Assembly: GCA_964566055.1 (NCBI GenBank)
Contig: CAZMHI010000009.1
Location: 33,892 to 97,891 of the forward strand
Source of the DNA: TMED23 sp964566055
GTDB lineage: Bacteria > Pseudomonadota > Alphaproteobacteria > Rhodospirillales > UBA2165
Reading direction: 5' to 3'
DNA: 64,000 nucleotides
In this document: positions 17,193-25,899 of the stretch, piece after piece
How positions within the stretch are numbered: position 1 is the stretch's first letter
How the letters are laid out: every line of letters begins with the position of its first letter
Position numbers and translations under genes: made by a program
The notes under the pieces: generated by a model
Database searches by the model: none
What the model was told of the DNA's origin: nothing
The model's input: only the letters and a program-made list of their open reading frames with translations

Positions 17193-18077
17193 ATGGTTGT
17201 TTTTTACCGGCGGATGCCGCGGTTTGAGTATCTAAAACCGGACAGTTTCCAAGACGTCTTAAATTTATTGCAGGACGGCGGGCCTGAGCGCTACCGGGTA
17301 TTCGCAGGCGGCACCGATCTGATGGATCAGCTTAAGCAAAGAAAAATCGAGGTGCCGGAAACGGTGATTGATCTGAAAGGTCTGGCTGAGCTCGAATTTA
17401 TCGACTTCGATAATTCATCGGGATTGCGCATCGGTGCCTTAACAACCGTCACCGATGTTGCCAAATCTCCGGAGATTGAGCAGCACTATCCTGCTCTCGC
17501 CCAAGGTGCCCGCGAAATTGCTTCCATTCAAATCCAAAACCGGGCGACGATCACCGGCAATATTTGTAATGCCGTCTCTTCCGCTGATTCAGCGCCGCCC
17601 CTATTGGCGCTGGGTGCTGAGGTCGTCTGCGCCAGCGGTCAAAGCGAACGCAGGATCAAAATCGAAGACTTCTTTGCCGGCCCCGGCAAAACCGTCTTGC
17701 AAGCGGATGAATTGGTGAAAGAAATCACCTTACCGCCGCCGGTTGAGGGCAGCGATAGCGTCTATCTCAAATTGGCGCCAAGGGGCCGCATGGACCTGGC
17801 CTGGATCGGCGTCGCTGTCTGGGCCAGTATTTCGGATGGCAAATTCAACGATGTCCGCATTGGCTTAGGCGCTGCGGCGCCGACACCGATCCGCACACCT
17901 AAGGCTGAAGAATTCTTGCGCGGGGCGGATGTAACGGCAGAAAACATTGAAGCCGCCGGCGCAATTGCCTCTAGCGAAGCGAACCCCCGCGAAAACAGTT
18001 TCCGCGCTGGTGGCGAGTACCGCCACATGATGGTCGAGGTGCTGGTTAAGCGCGCGCTCACGCAGATCGCCGGATAA
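17193..18077 (+). CDS. Xanthine dehydrogenase family FAD-binding subunit
   Basis: This is the medium (FAD) subunit of a molybdenum hydroxylase. It has the FAD-binding motif FAGGTDLMDQL near residue 40 and ATITGNICNAVSSADSAPPL near 115, followed by a CO_deh_flav_C domain. At about 295 residues it lacks the [4Fe-4S] insertion of the 4-hydroxybenzoyl-CoA reductase beta subunit. ATG at 17193 is preferred over ATG 17187 because GGGAGGGG (17179-17186) directly abuts the latter. It passes electrons from the 2Fe-2S subunit to the acceptor. It is second in the TetR operon. Confidence 0.92.
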   Translation: MVVFYRRMPRFEYLKPDSFQDVLNLLQDGGPERYRVFAGGTDLMDQLKQRKIEVPETVIDLKGLAELEFIDFDNSSGLRIGALTTVTDVAKSPEIEQHYPALAQGAREIASIQIQNRATITGNICNAVSSADSAPPLLALGAEVVCASGQSERRIKIEDFFAGPGKTVLQADELVKEITLPPPVEGSDSVYLKLAPRGRMDLAWIGVAVWASISDGKFNDVRIGLGAAAPTPIRTPKAEEFLRGADVTAENIEAAGAIASSEANPRENSFRAGGEYRHMMVEVLVKRALTQIAG

Positions 18078-18089
18078 GGGAGAGATAAA

Positions 18090-18587
18090 ATGGAAAAAAT
18101 CACCTGCAATTTTACGGTAAACGGCAAGGCTGAAGAGGTTTCTCTAAACCCCAACCGGACCCTGCTGCACATGCTGCGCGAAGACCTGCTCTTTCACGGC
18201 GTCCGCGAAGGCTGCAGCCATGGTGAATGCGGCTCCTGCAACGTTATTCTCGACGGCAAGCTGGTGAATGCTTGCCTGATCCTGGCGGTTGAAGCCGATG
18301 GCATGGAAATCCTCACCGTCGAAGGCATGGCCGAGGGCGAAGACCTGCACCCCATCCAGCAAGCTTTTGTCGATGAAAGCGGCATGCAATGCGGCGCCTG
18401 CACCACTGGCATGATTTTGTCGACGAAAAATCTCCTTGATGCTAATCCTGATCCCAGCCGCGAAGAGATCAAGGACGCGCTGGCTGGCAATTTCTGCCGC
18501 TGCACCGGCTATGCCAAGATATTTGAATCCGTTGAAGCCGCAGCTGAGACCATGAAGGGGCGGTATGAAAAAGGGAGTGTGGCATGA
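18090..18587 (+). CDS. Xanthine dehydrogenase family (2Fe-2S) subunit
   Basis: This is the small iron-sulfur subunit of the molybdoenzyme, 165 residues. The plant-ferredoxin type cluster is bound by CSHGECGSC and the following Cys in LVNACL. The second cluster is bound by CGACTTGM and FCRCTGY near the molybdopterin. Length and motifs match CoxS/HcrC-type subunits. Its stop codon overlaps the start of the large subunit (ATGA at 18584), consistent with stoichiometric coupled translation. Confidence 0.94.
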   Translation: MEKITCNFTVNGKAEEVSLNPNRTLLHMLREDLLFHGVREGCSHGECGSCNVILDGKLVNACLILAVEADGMEILTVEGMAEGEDLHPIQQAFVDESGMQCGACTTGMILSTKNLLDANPDPSREEIKDALAGNFCRCTGYAKIFESVEAAAETMKGRYEKGSVA

Positions 18588-20923
18588 GCGATCAACCCGC
18601 AAAAATCGGTGATAACTGGCCAAATTTGATCGGCAAACGCCTGCCCCGGGTCGATGCGGTCGAGAAAGTCAACGGCGACGCTAAATATGCCGGTGACTTT
18701 AATATGGCGGGGCAGCTCTGGATGAAAATCCTGAGGAGCCCTTACCCCCACGCCAAAATCATCAGCATCGACGCCAGCAAAGCGCTGGCCCTGCCGGGTG
18801 TCAAAGAAGTCGTGACCGGCAAGGATTTCAATGGCTGGTCCTGGGGCTGGGGGCCGACGACGCGGGATGAAACGCCCTTGGCTGATGAGAAAGTCCGCTA
18901 TTTCGCCGAAGCCGTCGCTGCAGTCGCCGCCGAAGATGAAGAAACCGCCGAGGAAGCTTGTGCTCTTATTGATGTCGTCTACGAGGAGTTGCCGGGCATT
19001 TTTGATGCGGAAGAAGCGATGAAAGACGGCGCGCCGCAAGTGCACGACTATGTCGACAACAATATCAGCTGGGATTTTCACATGGATTACGGCGATGTCG
19101 AGGAAGGCTTCGCCGAGGCTGATCTGGTGCGGGAAGACCGCTTCGAAACCGGCCGTACGTTGACCGGCTTTTTGGAGCCACCAGCTGCGGTCGCTCAGTA
19201 CGACACCTCCGGCATTACCATCCATGCCGCCAAACAAAGCCCGTATTTTATTTACCGCCAACTGGCGTCTTGTTTTAAATTGCCACTTAGCAAAGTCCGC
19301 GTTATCCAGCCCTATGTCGGGGGCGGTTTCGGCGGCACCAAAAACGATTCTACTGCCGGTGATTTTTGCGCCGTCATGTTGGCCAAGAAGACCAAACGGC
19401 CGGTTAAGTTCGTCTATAACATGGAAGAAGTGCTGACGACCTGCCGCCGCCGTCACAATATGATTGTCGACTGTAAAATGGGCATGAAAAAGGACGGCAC
19501 CATCACAGCAGTGCAGACCAAAGTGATTGCTGATGGCGGCGCTTTTACAGCGATCGGTCCGCTGACCATGTATCTCACCGGTATCATGACGACCCTGCCC
19601 TATAAGCTGAAGCATTATAAACATGATGCCTACCGCATCTTCACCAATCATCCGGTTAGCGCCGCCATGCGTGGCCACGGCGTCACCCATACGCGCTTTG
19701 CCGCTGAAATCCAGATGGAGAAAATGGCCGATGAGTTGGGCATCGATCCGGTCGAAGTGCGGATGATTAATGCCATCGAAGCGCCCCATGAGACCATCAA
19801 CGGCATCACGGTAGACACCTGCGGCCTCAAGGAAGGTCTGGAGATTGTTTCCTCATCCTCGGCCTGGAAAGACAAAGATCAAAACAAAAAGGATGGCCCG
19901 GTGGTCCGGGGCGTCGGCATTTCCGGCACCTCGCATTTGGGCGGCGCCCGCCAGCGAGGTCATCAGTCCTGTGCTGCTATCGTCCGGCTCTGTGAAGACG
20001 GCACGGTCAATTACCTGACCGGCGCCAGCGATGCCGGTCAAGGATCAGATACGGTGCTGGTTCAACTGGTCGCTGAAGAGCTCGGTTTGACCATGGAAGA
20101 TGTCTCCATCCAGCGGGTGGATACGGCGGTGACACCGGTCGATAACGGCAGCTACGGCAGCCGGGTGACGATATTAGCCGGCCAGGCCGCGCAAAAAGCT
20201 GCTCAGGAAGTAAAACGCCAGCTGGCCGAGGCCGCCGCCAAAATCTGGCAGGTTGAGGCGGACAAAATCCTCTTTAACGACCGCACTGTCTTTGTCGATG
20301 GCGATCCGGATAAGTCCATGCCCTTTAAGAAACTCACTCAGATTGCCTGCTATTCCGAAACCGGGGCGGTGATTATGGGCAAAGGCTATTCAGAATACGG
20401 TCTGGAAAAAATGGATTTCGAAAAAGGCTATGGTAATCCCGGGGTCAATTACAGTTTTACCTCTCAGCTTTCCGCCGTCGATGTCGATATTGAAACCGGC
20501 ATGGTCAGCGCCAAAGATTTTCTCATCGCCCATGATTGTGGCCGGCCCTTGCATCCAGTGAACGTTGAAGCTCAAACTCAGGGTGCCGCTTCGCAAGGCT
20601 TAGGCCAGGCGCTTTACGAGCACTTCCAAATGCGCAACGGCCACACCATGAACTCGACCATGGTTAACTACATGATGCCGCTTTCGACTGAACACCCGGA
20701 TTTTGAACTGCATGACATCATTACCGATGATCCGCACGGTCCCTTTGGCGCCAAGGAAGCCTCAGAAGGCTCGATCATTTCAACCCCGCCTTCGATCGTC
20801 AGTGCCATCCACGATGCCACCGGTATCTGGTTCACCAAGCTGCCGGTAACGCCGGAAAAAATTGTGCTCGCCCTCAAAGAGAAAAAAGAACGCGAGGCCG
20901 CTCTACAGAAGGAAAATGAGTAA
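18584..20923 (+). CDS. Xanthine dehydrogenase family molybdopterin-binding (large) subunit
   Basis: This 779-residue catalytic subunit binds molybdenum-MCD cofactor and hydroxylates or dehydroxylates a carbon centre. It has an N-terminal Ald_Xan_dh_C domain (GKRLPRVDAVEKVNGDAKYAGD) and the MoCo domain, with GGGFGGT, AMRGHGV and the catalytic Glu region GAKEASEGS near the C-terminus. The active-site loop reads AMRGHG rather than the AYRCSFR of aerobic CO dehydrogenase, so CO oxidation is unlikely. An aromatic, heterocyclic or CoA-ester substrate fits the acyl-CoA dehydrogenase next door. The exact substrate is unknown. Confidence 0.93.
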   Translation: MSDQPAKIGDNWPNLIGKRLPRVDAVEKVNGDAKYAGDFNMAGQLWMKILRSPYPHAKIISIDASKALALPGVKEVVTGKDFNGWSWGWGPTTRDETPLADEKVRYFAEAVAAVAAEDEETAEEACALIDVVYEELPGIFDAEEAMKDGAPQVHDYVDNNISWDFHMDYGDVEEGFAEADLVREDRFETGRTLTGFLEPPAAVAQYDTSGITIHAAKQSPYFIYRQLASCFKLPLSKVRVIQPYVGGGFGGTKNDSTAGDFCAVMLAKKTKRPVKFVYNMEEVLTTCRRRHNMIVDCKMGMKKDGTITAVQTKVIADGGAFTAIGPLTMYLTGIMTTLPYKLKHYKHDAYRIFTNHPVSAAMRGHGVTHTRFAAEIQMEKMADELGIDPVEVRMINAIEAPHETINGITVDTCGLKEGLEIVSSSSAWKDKDQNKKDGPVVRGVGISGTSHLGGARQRGHQSCAAIVRLCEDGTVNYLTGASDAGQGSDTVLVQLVAEELGLTMEDVSIQRVDTAVTPVDNGSYGSRVTILAGQAAQKAAQEVKRQLAEAAAKIWQVEADKILFNDRTVFVDGDPDKSMPFKKLTQIACYSETGAVIMGKGYSEYGLEKMDFEKGYGNPGVNYSFTSQLSAVDVDIETGMVSAKDFLIAHDCGRPLHPVNVEAQTQGAASQGLGQALYEHFQMRNGHTMNSTMVNYMMPLSTEHPDFELHDIITDDPHGPFGAKEASEGSIISTPPSIVSAIHDATGIWFTKLPVTPEKIVLALKEKKEREAALQKENE

Positions 20924-22068
20924 TGGAATATCCCTTTGACGACGACCAAAAGACTTTTAGAGAACATCTTTCCCGCTGGGTTGATGAACGATTAATCCCC
21001 CGTGCCGAAGAATTGGATGAAAGCGGTGACTTTGCCCGGGATCTGTTCAAAGAACTCGGTGAGCTCGGCTATCTTGGTATCAAATACCCGGAAGAATATG
21101 GCGGTGCTGGGTTGGACCAGCGCTATGTCTATTACACCATGATGTGTGAAGAACTGGCACGGGGCTCGATGGGCTTTGCCGCCACGGTCGCCATGCATGG
21201 CTCGGCTGCCTCGCACATGTTGTTCGAGGACGGTACGGAAGAACAAAAACAAAAATATCTGGTACCGGCGCTCAAAGGCGACATGGTCTGCGCCTTTGCC
21301 ATCACCGAACCGCAAGCCGGCTCAGATGCCGCCGCCATCCGCACCCGCGCCGAACGTACCGACGATGGCTGGGTAATCAATGGCAGCAAAATATTTACCT
21401 CGAACGGCGTCCATGCGGATTTTATTACGGTCGTTGCCAAAGTCGATGGCGTCGCCGGAGCAAAAGGCATGGCGTTATTTTTAGTCGACACCAAGACCCC
21501 AGGCTTTAGTGTGGGCCGCCAAATTGAAAAATTCACAACGCATTGTTCGGACACGGCGGAGCTGTTTTTTGAAGACATGAAGCTGCCGCTCGATTGCCGC
21601 TTGGGCGGCGAAGATAGCGACTTTAAAGGCGCTTACCGGATGCTGACCGTCGACCGGATCATTACCGCAGCGATTGCTTTAGGTAATGCCAAGGCGGCTT
21701 ATCAAGCCGCGCTGGCCTATGCCCACGAACGCGAGCAGTTTGACCAAACTATTTTTAACTTCCAGGCGGTGCAGTTTAAACTGGTTGATATGTTGGCAAC
21801 CTTGGAGCAAGCGCATCTCTATACCTATCACTGCGCGGCCATGGCGGATCGCGGTGAGGATGTCACCAAAGAAGCGGCGATTGCCAAAATTGTCGCTGGT
21901 GACGGCGGTAATGAAATTTGCCAGAAAGCACTTAATATTTTCGGCGGCTATGGGCTGACGATGGAATATCCGGCGCAGCGCTATTTGCGGGATTCTTACT
22001 TTCCATTGATCGGCGGCGGCACCAGTGACATCATGCGTCTGCTAGCTGCCAGGAAATTGGGGATTTAG
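20923..22068 (+). CDS. Acyl-CoA dehydrogenase family protein with atypical catalytic positions
   Basis: This 381-residue FAD enzyme has the usual three domains: N-terminal helices, a beta domain with CAFAITEPQAGSDAAAIRT, and a C-terminal helical domain with FGGYGLTMEYPAQRYLRDS. The C-terminal motif reads IGGGTSDIMR. The Glu that acts as base in medium/short-chain enzymes (GEGTSEI) is Gly here. At the alternative isovaleryl/long-chain position the sequence is LTVDRIITAA, so an Asp may be the base. This points to a specialised substrate such as a ring or branched acyl-CoA (inference). The start overlaps the previous stop (TAATG). Confidence 0.92.
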   Translation: MEYPFDDDQKTFREHLSRWVDERLIPRAEELDESGDFARDLFKELGELGYLGIKYPEEYGGAGLDQRYVYYTMMCEELARGSMGFAATVAMHGSAASHMLFEDGTEEQKQKYLVPALKGDMVCAFAITEPQAGSDAAAIRTRAERTDDGWVINGSKIFTSNGVHADFITVVAKVDGVAGAKGMALFLVDTKTPGFSVGRQIEKFTTHCSDTAELFFEDMKLPLDCRLGGEDSDFKGAYRMLTVDRIITAAIALGNAKAAYQAALAYAHEREQFDQTIFNFQAVQFKLVDMLATLEQAHLYTYHCAAMADRGEDVTKEAAIAKIVAGDGGNEICQKALNIFGGYGLTMEYPAQRYLRDSYFPLIGGGTSDIMRLLAARKLGI

Positions 22069-22085
22069 AAGGGGAAATAGTTACA

Positions 22086-23027
22086 ATGTCAAAAGAACGC
22101 ATCACGGGATCATTTGTCGCCCTAATCACGCCGTTTAACGAAGATGGCTCGATTGATTTCGAAGGCTTCCGGACACTGCTGGATTTTCATGAAAATAACG
22201 GCACCAGCGCCGTGCTGATCATGGGGTCAACCGGCGAAGTTTCGATGCTGAGCCCCGAAGAACGTCATCAAATTGTGACAGAGACCCTGAAACATAAATC
22301 TGGAAAGATGCTGTTTTACTATGGCTGCACCGGACCTCATACCCAGGCAACCATTGACTACGTAGCCCACGCCGCCAAGGAAGGCGCTGACGGCGCCATT
22401 ATCGCGGCGCCGGCTTATATCTGCGCCTCGAACGAAGATATTGTTCAGTATTTCCTCGAGGTTGCCGATGCCAGCGATATTCCCATTGGTATTTACAACA
22501 ATCCGCCGCGGGTGAAAACCGATCTGACGACGGCTGATATTGTCCGTCTGGCCGATCATCCCAACATTGTCGTCAACAAGGAATCAACCACCCGGGTCGG
22601 TCAGGTCGCTCAGCTGTGCGCGGCCAAGCCGGATCTGTCGCTGATGTGCTGCTGTTCTCCCAATCTGGGTCTGGTTGTGCCTTTGATGGCTCTCGGCGGA
22701 CACGGTACGGCGAATATGACCGGCAATCTTATCCCGCAGGAAATGGCCATTATATCCACACCCTGGCAGGATGACGGTGACGCTTTTAACTGCCGCGAAG
22801 CTTGGCTCAAAAACCTGCCGATGTTGCATTTCGCTTATTCGGAAACAAATCCAGTGGCTGTAAAATCCCTAATGCAGGCAATCGGCATGCCGGCCGGGCC
22901 CTTAAGACGCCCCCTCAGGCCTTTAAATCCCCAAGCCCTGCAAGTGGGCTTGGATATCGTGCGCGATCTGGAACTGGATAAAAAGTATGGCTATTCGCTG
23001 AAATCGGCGCTGGCAGCTGCAGAATAG
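22086..23027 (+). CDS. Dihydrodipicolinate synthase (DapA) family lyase/aldolase
   Basis: This 313-residue class I aldolase-fold enzyme has the family motif GSTGEVSMLSPEE, the Tyr in IYNNPPRV and the Schiff-base Lys in VVNKEST. The Arg in PPR is at the position that holds the carboxylate of a 2-oxo-acid. Its place as last gene of a molybdoenzyme/acyl-CoA dehydrogenase operon argues for a catabolic aldolase or hydratase-aldolase rather than lysine biosynthesis. The reaction is not known. It lies 17 bases downstream of the acyl-CoA dehydrogenase. Confidence 0.88.
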   Translation: MSKERITGSFVALITPFNEDGSIDFEGFRTLLDFHENNGTSAVLIMGSTGEVSMLSPEERHQIVTETLKHKSGKMLFYYGCTGPHTQATIDYVAHAAKEGADGAIIAAPAYICASNEDIVQYFLEVADASDIPIGIYNNPPRVKTDLTTADIVRLADHPNIVVNKESTTRVGQVAQLCAAKPDLSLMCCCSPNLGLVVPLMALGGHGTANMTGNLIPQEMAIISTPWQDDGDAFNCREAWLKNLPMLHFAYSETNPVAVKSLMQAIGMPAGPLRRPLRPLNPQALQVGLDIVRDLELDKKYGYSLKSALAAAE

Positions 23028-23349
23028 ACGCCACCATCACCTTTTAAGCCACATCTCCATACCATCTGGCTGCCGGTTTGGGTAATCACTTTGCTCACCA
23101 CGTAACTGTCGTTAATTTCAACCAAAGCGGATTTAAATTATCTTCCTTAGGAGAGTCAATTATTGGCTAAAACAATGTGTTTTGCCGAGGCTTGAGGGCT
23201 GCTGCATACCCTAATATTCTAATTCTAAGTTGATGAAAATGTTGAGATATGCCATCTTCGATTGAAATCTATTAATATATTGTCAGATTTTTAACTACAT
23301 AATGAATGCGTTAAAGCGAGGTCCAATTTAGTAAGGAAAGAGTTTAAAA
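23028..23349. other. Intergenic region after the molybdoenzyme operon
   Basis: These 322 bases are AT-rich and contain no credible gene. No clear terminator hairpin was recognised after the DapA-like gene. The right part presumably carries the promoter of the following receiver-like gene. Confidence 0.45.
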
Positions 23350-23871
23350 TTGTCCGTAGCTTATAACTTTTCTGAAATAACAATTTTTATTGTCGAGGAA
23401 AATCCGTTTCTTCGCGAATTGCTATCGGATTTGTTAAAACAATTTAAGCCCAAAAAAATTTACACTGAATCCAAATGTGACATTGCCTTAGAGCGCATAA
23501 CTGAAATTATGCCAGACATCATTTTTGCCAGCTGGACCCCGATGTCTGAAATCATTCACCTCTTCAAAAATGTGCGCCACAGTCCTAACGATAATCTAAG
23601 CGAAATACCGATTATCGCCATCACGTCGTATACCGAAAAGAAATACGTGATTGCGGCCAGGGATCTGGGTATGAGCGAATATCTCGCCTTGCCGCTATCG
23701 GCGAAATCGGTTTACGCCCGCATCTGTAAGCTCATTGAGAAACCAAGAAATTTTGTCCGCTCGGCCGTCTATTGCGGACCTGATCGGCGCGTTAAAAAAA
23801 TTGTCTATCCGGGTGAAGAGCGCCGCAAAGAAAGCGCAGAATCGGAAGACGCAGAGCAAGTCAGCGCCTGA
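23350..23871 (+). CDS. Degenerate receiver-domain (pseudo-receiver) protein
   Basis: This 173-residue protein has the receiver fold pattern. The acidic pocket is reduced (IVEENP). The phospho-acceptor Asp is absent: the strand-3 motif reads IIFASWTPM where active regulators have a DWxMP-like pattern. The conserved Lys of the KP motif is also missing (YLALPLS). It should therefore not be phosphorylated in the normal way. The C-terminal FVRSAVYCGPDRRVKK motif recurs in unassigned proteobacterial receiver proteins. The TTG start follows AAGGAAAG. It stands alone with no kinase adjacent. Confidence 0.75.
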   Translation: MSVAYNFSEITIFIVEENPFLRELLSDLLKQFKPKKIYTESKCDIALERITEIMPDIIFASWTPMSEIIHLFKNVRHSPNDNLSEIPIIAITSYTEKKYVIAARDLGMSEYLALPLSAKSVYARICKLIEKPRNFVRSAVYCGPDRRVKKIVYPGEERRKESAESEDAEQVSA

Positions 23872-23980
23872 CATAATTTTTAATACCCGCCCATTCTCTA
23901 TTTCTTAAAAACTCAAAGACACTTTAGGTGTGGGATTAGTTATGTATACTTATTGCTCTTAAATGGGGGAGGTATTGATT

Positions 23981-24601
23981 ATGGGTCTTACTGTGATTGG
24001 GGCCGGTTTCGGCCGCACCGGAACGGAATCGATGAAAACCGCCTTGGAAATGCTGGGGCTCGGTCCCTGTCAGCATATGAAAGTCCTGCTGGCGGATCCA
24101 AAGCAGGAAGCCTATTGGCGCCAAGTCCTCAAAGATGAGCAGCAGGGCAATCTACCGGATTGGGATGAGGCCTATGCCGGCTATAATTCCGGTGTTGATT
24201 GGCCGACCGCCTATTATTGGCGCGAACTTGCTGACTTTTATCCGGAGGCAAAAATCCTGCTGACCGTCCGGGATGCCGAGGCTTGGTACAAAAGTATCGC
24301 CAACACCATTTTAAAAGTTGTCCAGAAACTGTCAGATCCGGACTCCATCGGCCTCAAAATGATCAATGAAGGGGTCTTCCATAACCGTCTCGAAGACCGC
24401 GATTACACCATCGCGCTTTATGAAAAACATAACGCCGAGGTGCGAGCTGCCTTTCCGCCGGAGCGATTATTAGAGTATAATCTGGGTGATGGCTGGGAGC
24501 CGCTCTGTGAGTTCCTGGAGATACCGGTGCCGGATGAGCCCTACCCGCAAAGCAATGCCGGTGATGAGTTTCATGAGTTTTTTGACAAACGAGTTAGTTA
24601 A
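23981..24601 (+). CDS. Sulfotransferase-like family protein
   Basis: This 206-residue protein of the Sulfotransfer_4-like group has the PAPS-type P-loop variant GAGFGRTGTESMK near the N-terminus, LGLGPCQHM next, and the 3'-phosphate-loop like region ILLTVRDAEAWYKS. ATG at 23981 is preferred over the in-frame ATG at 23963 because GGGGGAGG (23965-23972) is correctly spaced only for it, and MGLTVIGAGFGRTGT is the family N-terminus. It is followed after 12 bases by the RdhA-like gene and is probably cotranscribed. The acceptor substrate is unknown. Confidence 0.8.
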   Translation: MGLTVIGAGFGRTGTESMKTALEMLGLGPCQHMKVLLADPKQEAYWRQVLKDEQQGNLPDWDEAYAGYNSGVDWPTAYYWRELADFYPEAKILLTVRDAEAWYKSIANTILKVVQKLSDPDSIGLKMINEGVFHNRLEDRDYTIALYEKHNAEVRAAFPPERLLEYNLGDGWEPLCEFLEIPVPDEPYPQSNAGDEFHEFFDKRVS

Positions 24602-24613
24602 TGGAGCACAGTT

Positions 24614-25879
24614 TTGAGTAATTACCCGCGCAATGAGCCGGAACGGCTGACTGTGGAAAACCAGCCGAGCAGTGAAGGTAAATATAGCGAGATTGGTGAA
24701 TTGCACCGCGATGACGATGAATTTTGCGGTTTTGAAATTCTCGATAATTTTGAGCGCTTTAATCAAACCAACGATATCTATACGCGCGGCCAATGGGATG
24801 AACGCATCAGATCGGAAAAAGTTCTCAATTGGTTCAAGGGCATGTTCCGGCCCGGCATCGGCGTTAAAAAAAGCGAAGGCTATCAGGCCCGAGATTTTGC
24901 CATGAAGAACGCCGGCTGGATGGCTACCAATCTTATCATCGAACGCAATCTCAAAGGTGACCGGGTTGATGGCTTCCTGGATTACATTCAGGAATTCTGC
25001 CCGCCTCATACCGAAAAAATGGAAATCGAGTCAGTCGAACAAATGACCGCCGAGGTTAAACATGCCTGTCTGACATTCGGCGCCAGCGATGCCGGTATCA
25101 CGGCTTACGATCCGCGCTGGCATTACACCAAGAATTTCTCGACCAAAACCCTGTCGGAAAAGGAATATGGCATTCCGGAAGATTTGCCGAACGTGATCGT
25201 GGTGCTGACCGAAATGGACCATGAGGTCATTCGCACCTACCCCTCGGCAACCGCAGGTGTCACCGTCGGCAATGGCTATTCCCATGATTGCGCCATGACG
25301 CTCTCGATCGCCACCTATATTCAGAACATGGGCTACCGCGCGGTGGCGACTGTAAACGACACCTCTCAATGTATTCCCTATGCCATCCAGGCCGGGCTCG
25401 GTGAATACGGGCGCAATGGTATGCTGATCCATCCGAAGTTTGGCCCACGCATGAGGATTGGCCGCATTCATACTGATTTGCCGCTCAATCACGATAAGCC
25501 GATACGGTTTGGCGTGCGTGAATTCTGCGAGGTTTGCCGCCGCTGCTCTGATGGCTGTCCGCCGAGCGCGATCCCGGACGGCCCACCTCAGGACGAGATC
25601 ATCAATCAGTCAAACATTGTCGGTATTAAAAAGTGGACCGTCGATGCGGAGAAGTGTTTCAAATTCTGGGTCAACCAGGGCACCGAATGCGGCGTTTGCA
25701 TGCGGGATTGTCCCTATAATAAAGACACCTCCAGCTGGCTCGTTCAGAAGTACCATCAGATGTGGCTAAAGCTGGCGGCCTCGCCGTTCAAAAAGCTCGC
25801 CTTGTGGCTGGATATCAAGCTTGGCTTCGGTGGCCGCTTGCGCCCCAATGACTATTGGTCAAAGATACTGAAAAAGTAA
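24614..25879 (+). CDS. Reductive dehalogenase (RdhA)-like cobalamin/iron-sulfur protein, cytoplasmic form
   Basis: This 421-residue protein resembles RdhA reductive dehalogenases and, more distantly, QueG. The core contains GLGEYGRNGMLIHPKFGPRM and IGRIHTDLPL, typical of RdhA. Two [4Fe-4S] sites follow: C305, C308, C311 and C315 (CEVCRRCSDGCP), then C348, C359, C362 and C366 (CGVCMRDCP). There is no Tat signal, so it should be cytoplasmic. There is also no fused reductase domain as in the long aerobic RdhA proteins, and no rdhB anchor gene nearby. The TTG start follows GGAG at 7 bases. Corrinoid dependence and a halogenated substrate are inferred from the family. Confidence 0.8.
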   Translation: MSNYPRNEPERLTVENQPSSEGKYSEIGELHRDDDEFCGFEILDNFERFNQTNDIYTRGQWDERIRSEKVLNWFKGMFRPGIGVKKSEGYQARDFAMKNAGWMATNLIIERNLKGDRVDGFLDYIQEFCPPHTEKMEIESVEQMTAEVKHACLTFGASDAGITAYDPRWHYTKNFSTKTLSEKEYGIPEDLPNVIVVLTEMDHEVIRTYPSATAGVTVGNGYSHDCAMTLSIATYIQNMGYRAVATVNDTSQCIPYAIQAGLGEYGRNGMLIHPKFGPRMRIGRIHTDLPLNHDKPIRFGVREFCEVCRRCSDGCPPSAIPDGPPQDEIINQSNIVGIKKWTVDAEKCFKFWVNQGTECGVCMRDCPYNKDTSSWLVQKYHQMWLKLAASPFKKLALWLDIKLGFGGRLRPNDYWSKILKK

Positions 25880-25899
25880 ATACTAGTTAGCGGGGGATC

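Noticed and set aside
18509..19789. Long open frame antisense to the molybdopterin-binding subunit
   Set aside because: It lies wholly opposite strongly conserved coding sequence, has no recognisable domain and reflects codon bias of the real gene.
18584..20923. Aerobic CO dehydrogenase (CoxL) as identity of the Mo subunit
   Set aside because: The active-site loop reads AMRGHG, not the AYRCSFR motif with the copper-binding Cys needed for CO oxidation.
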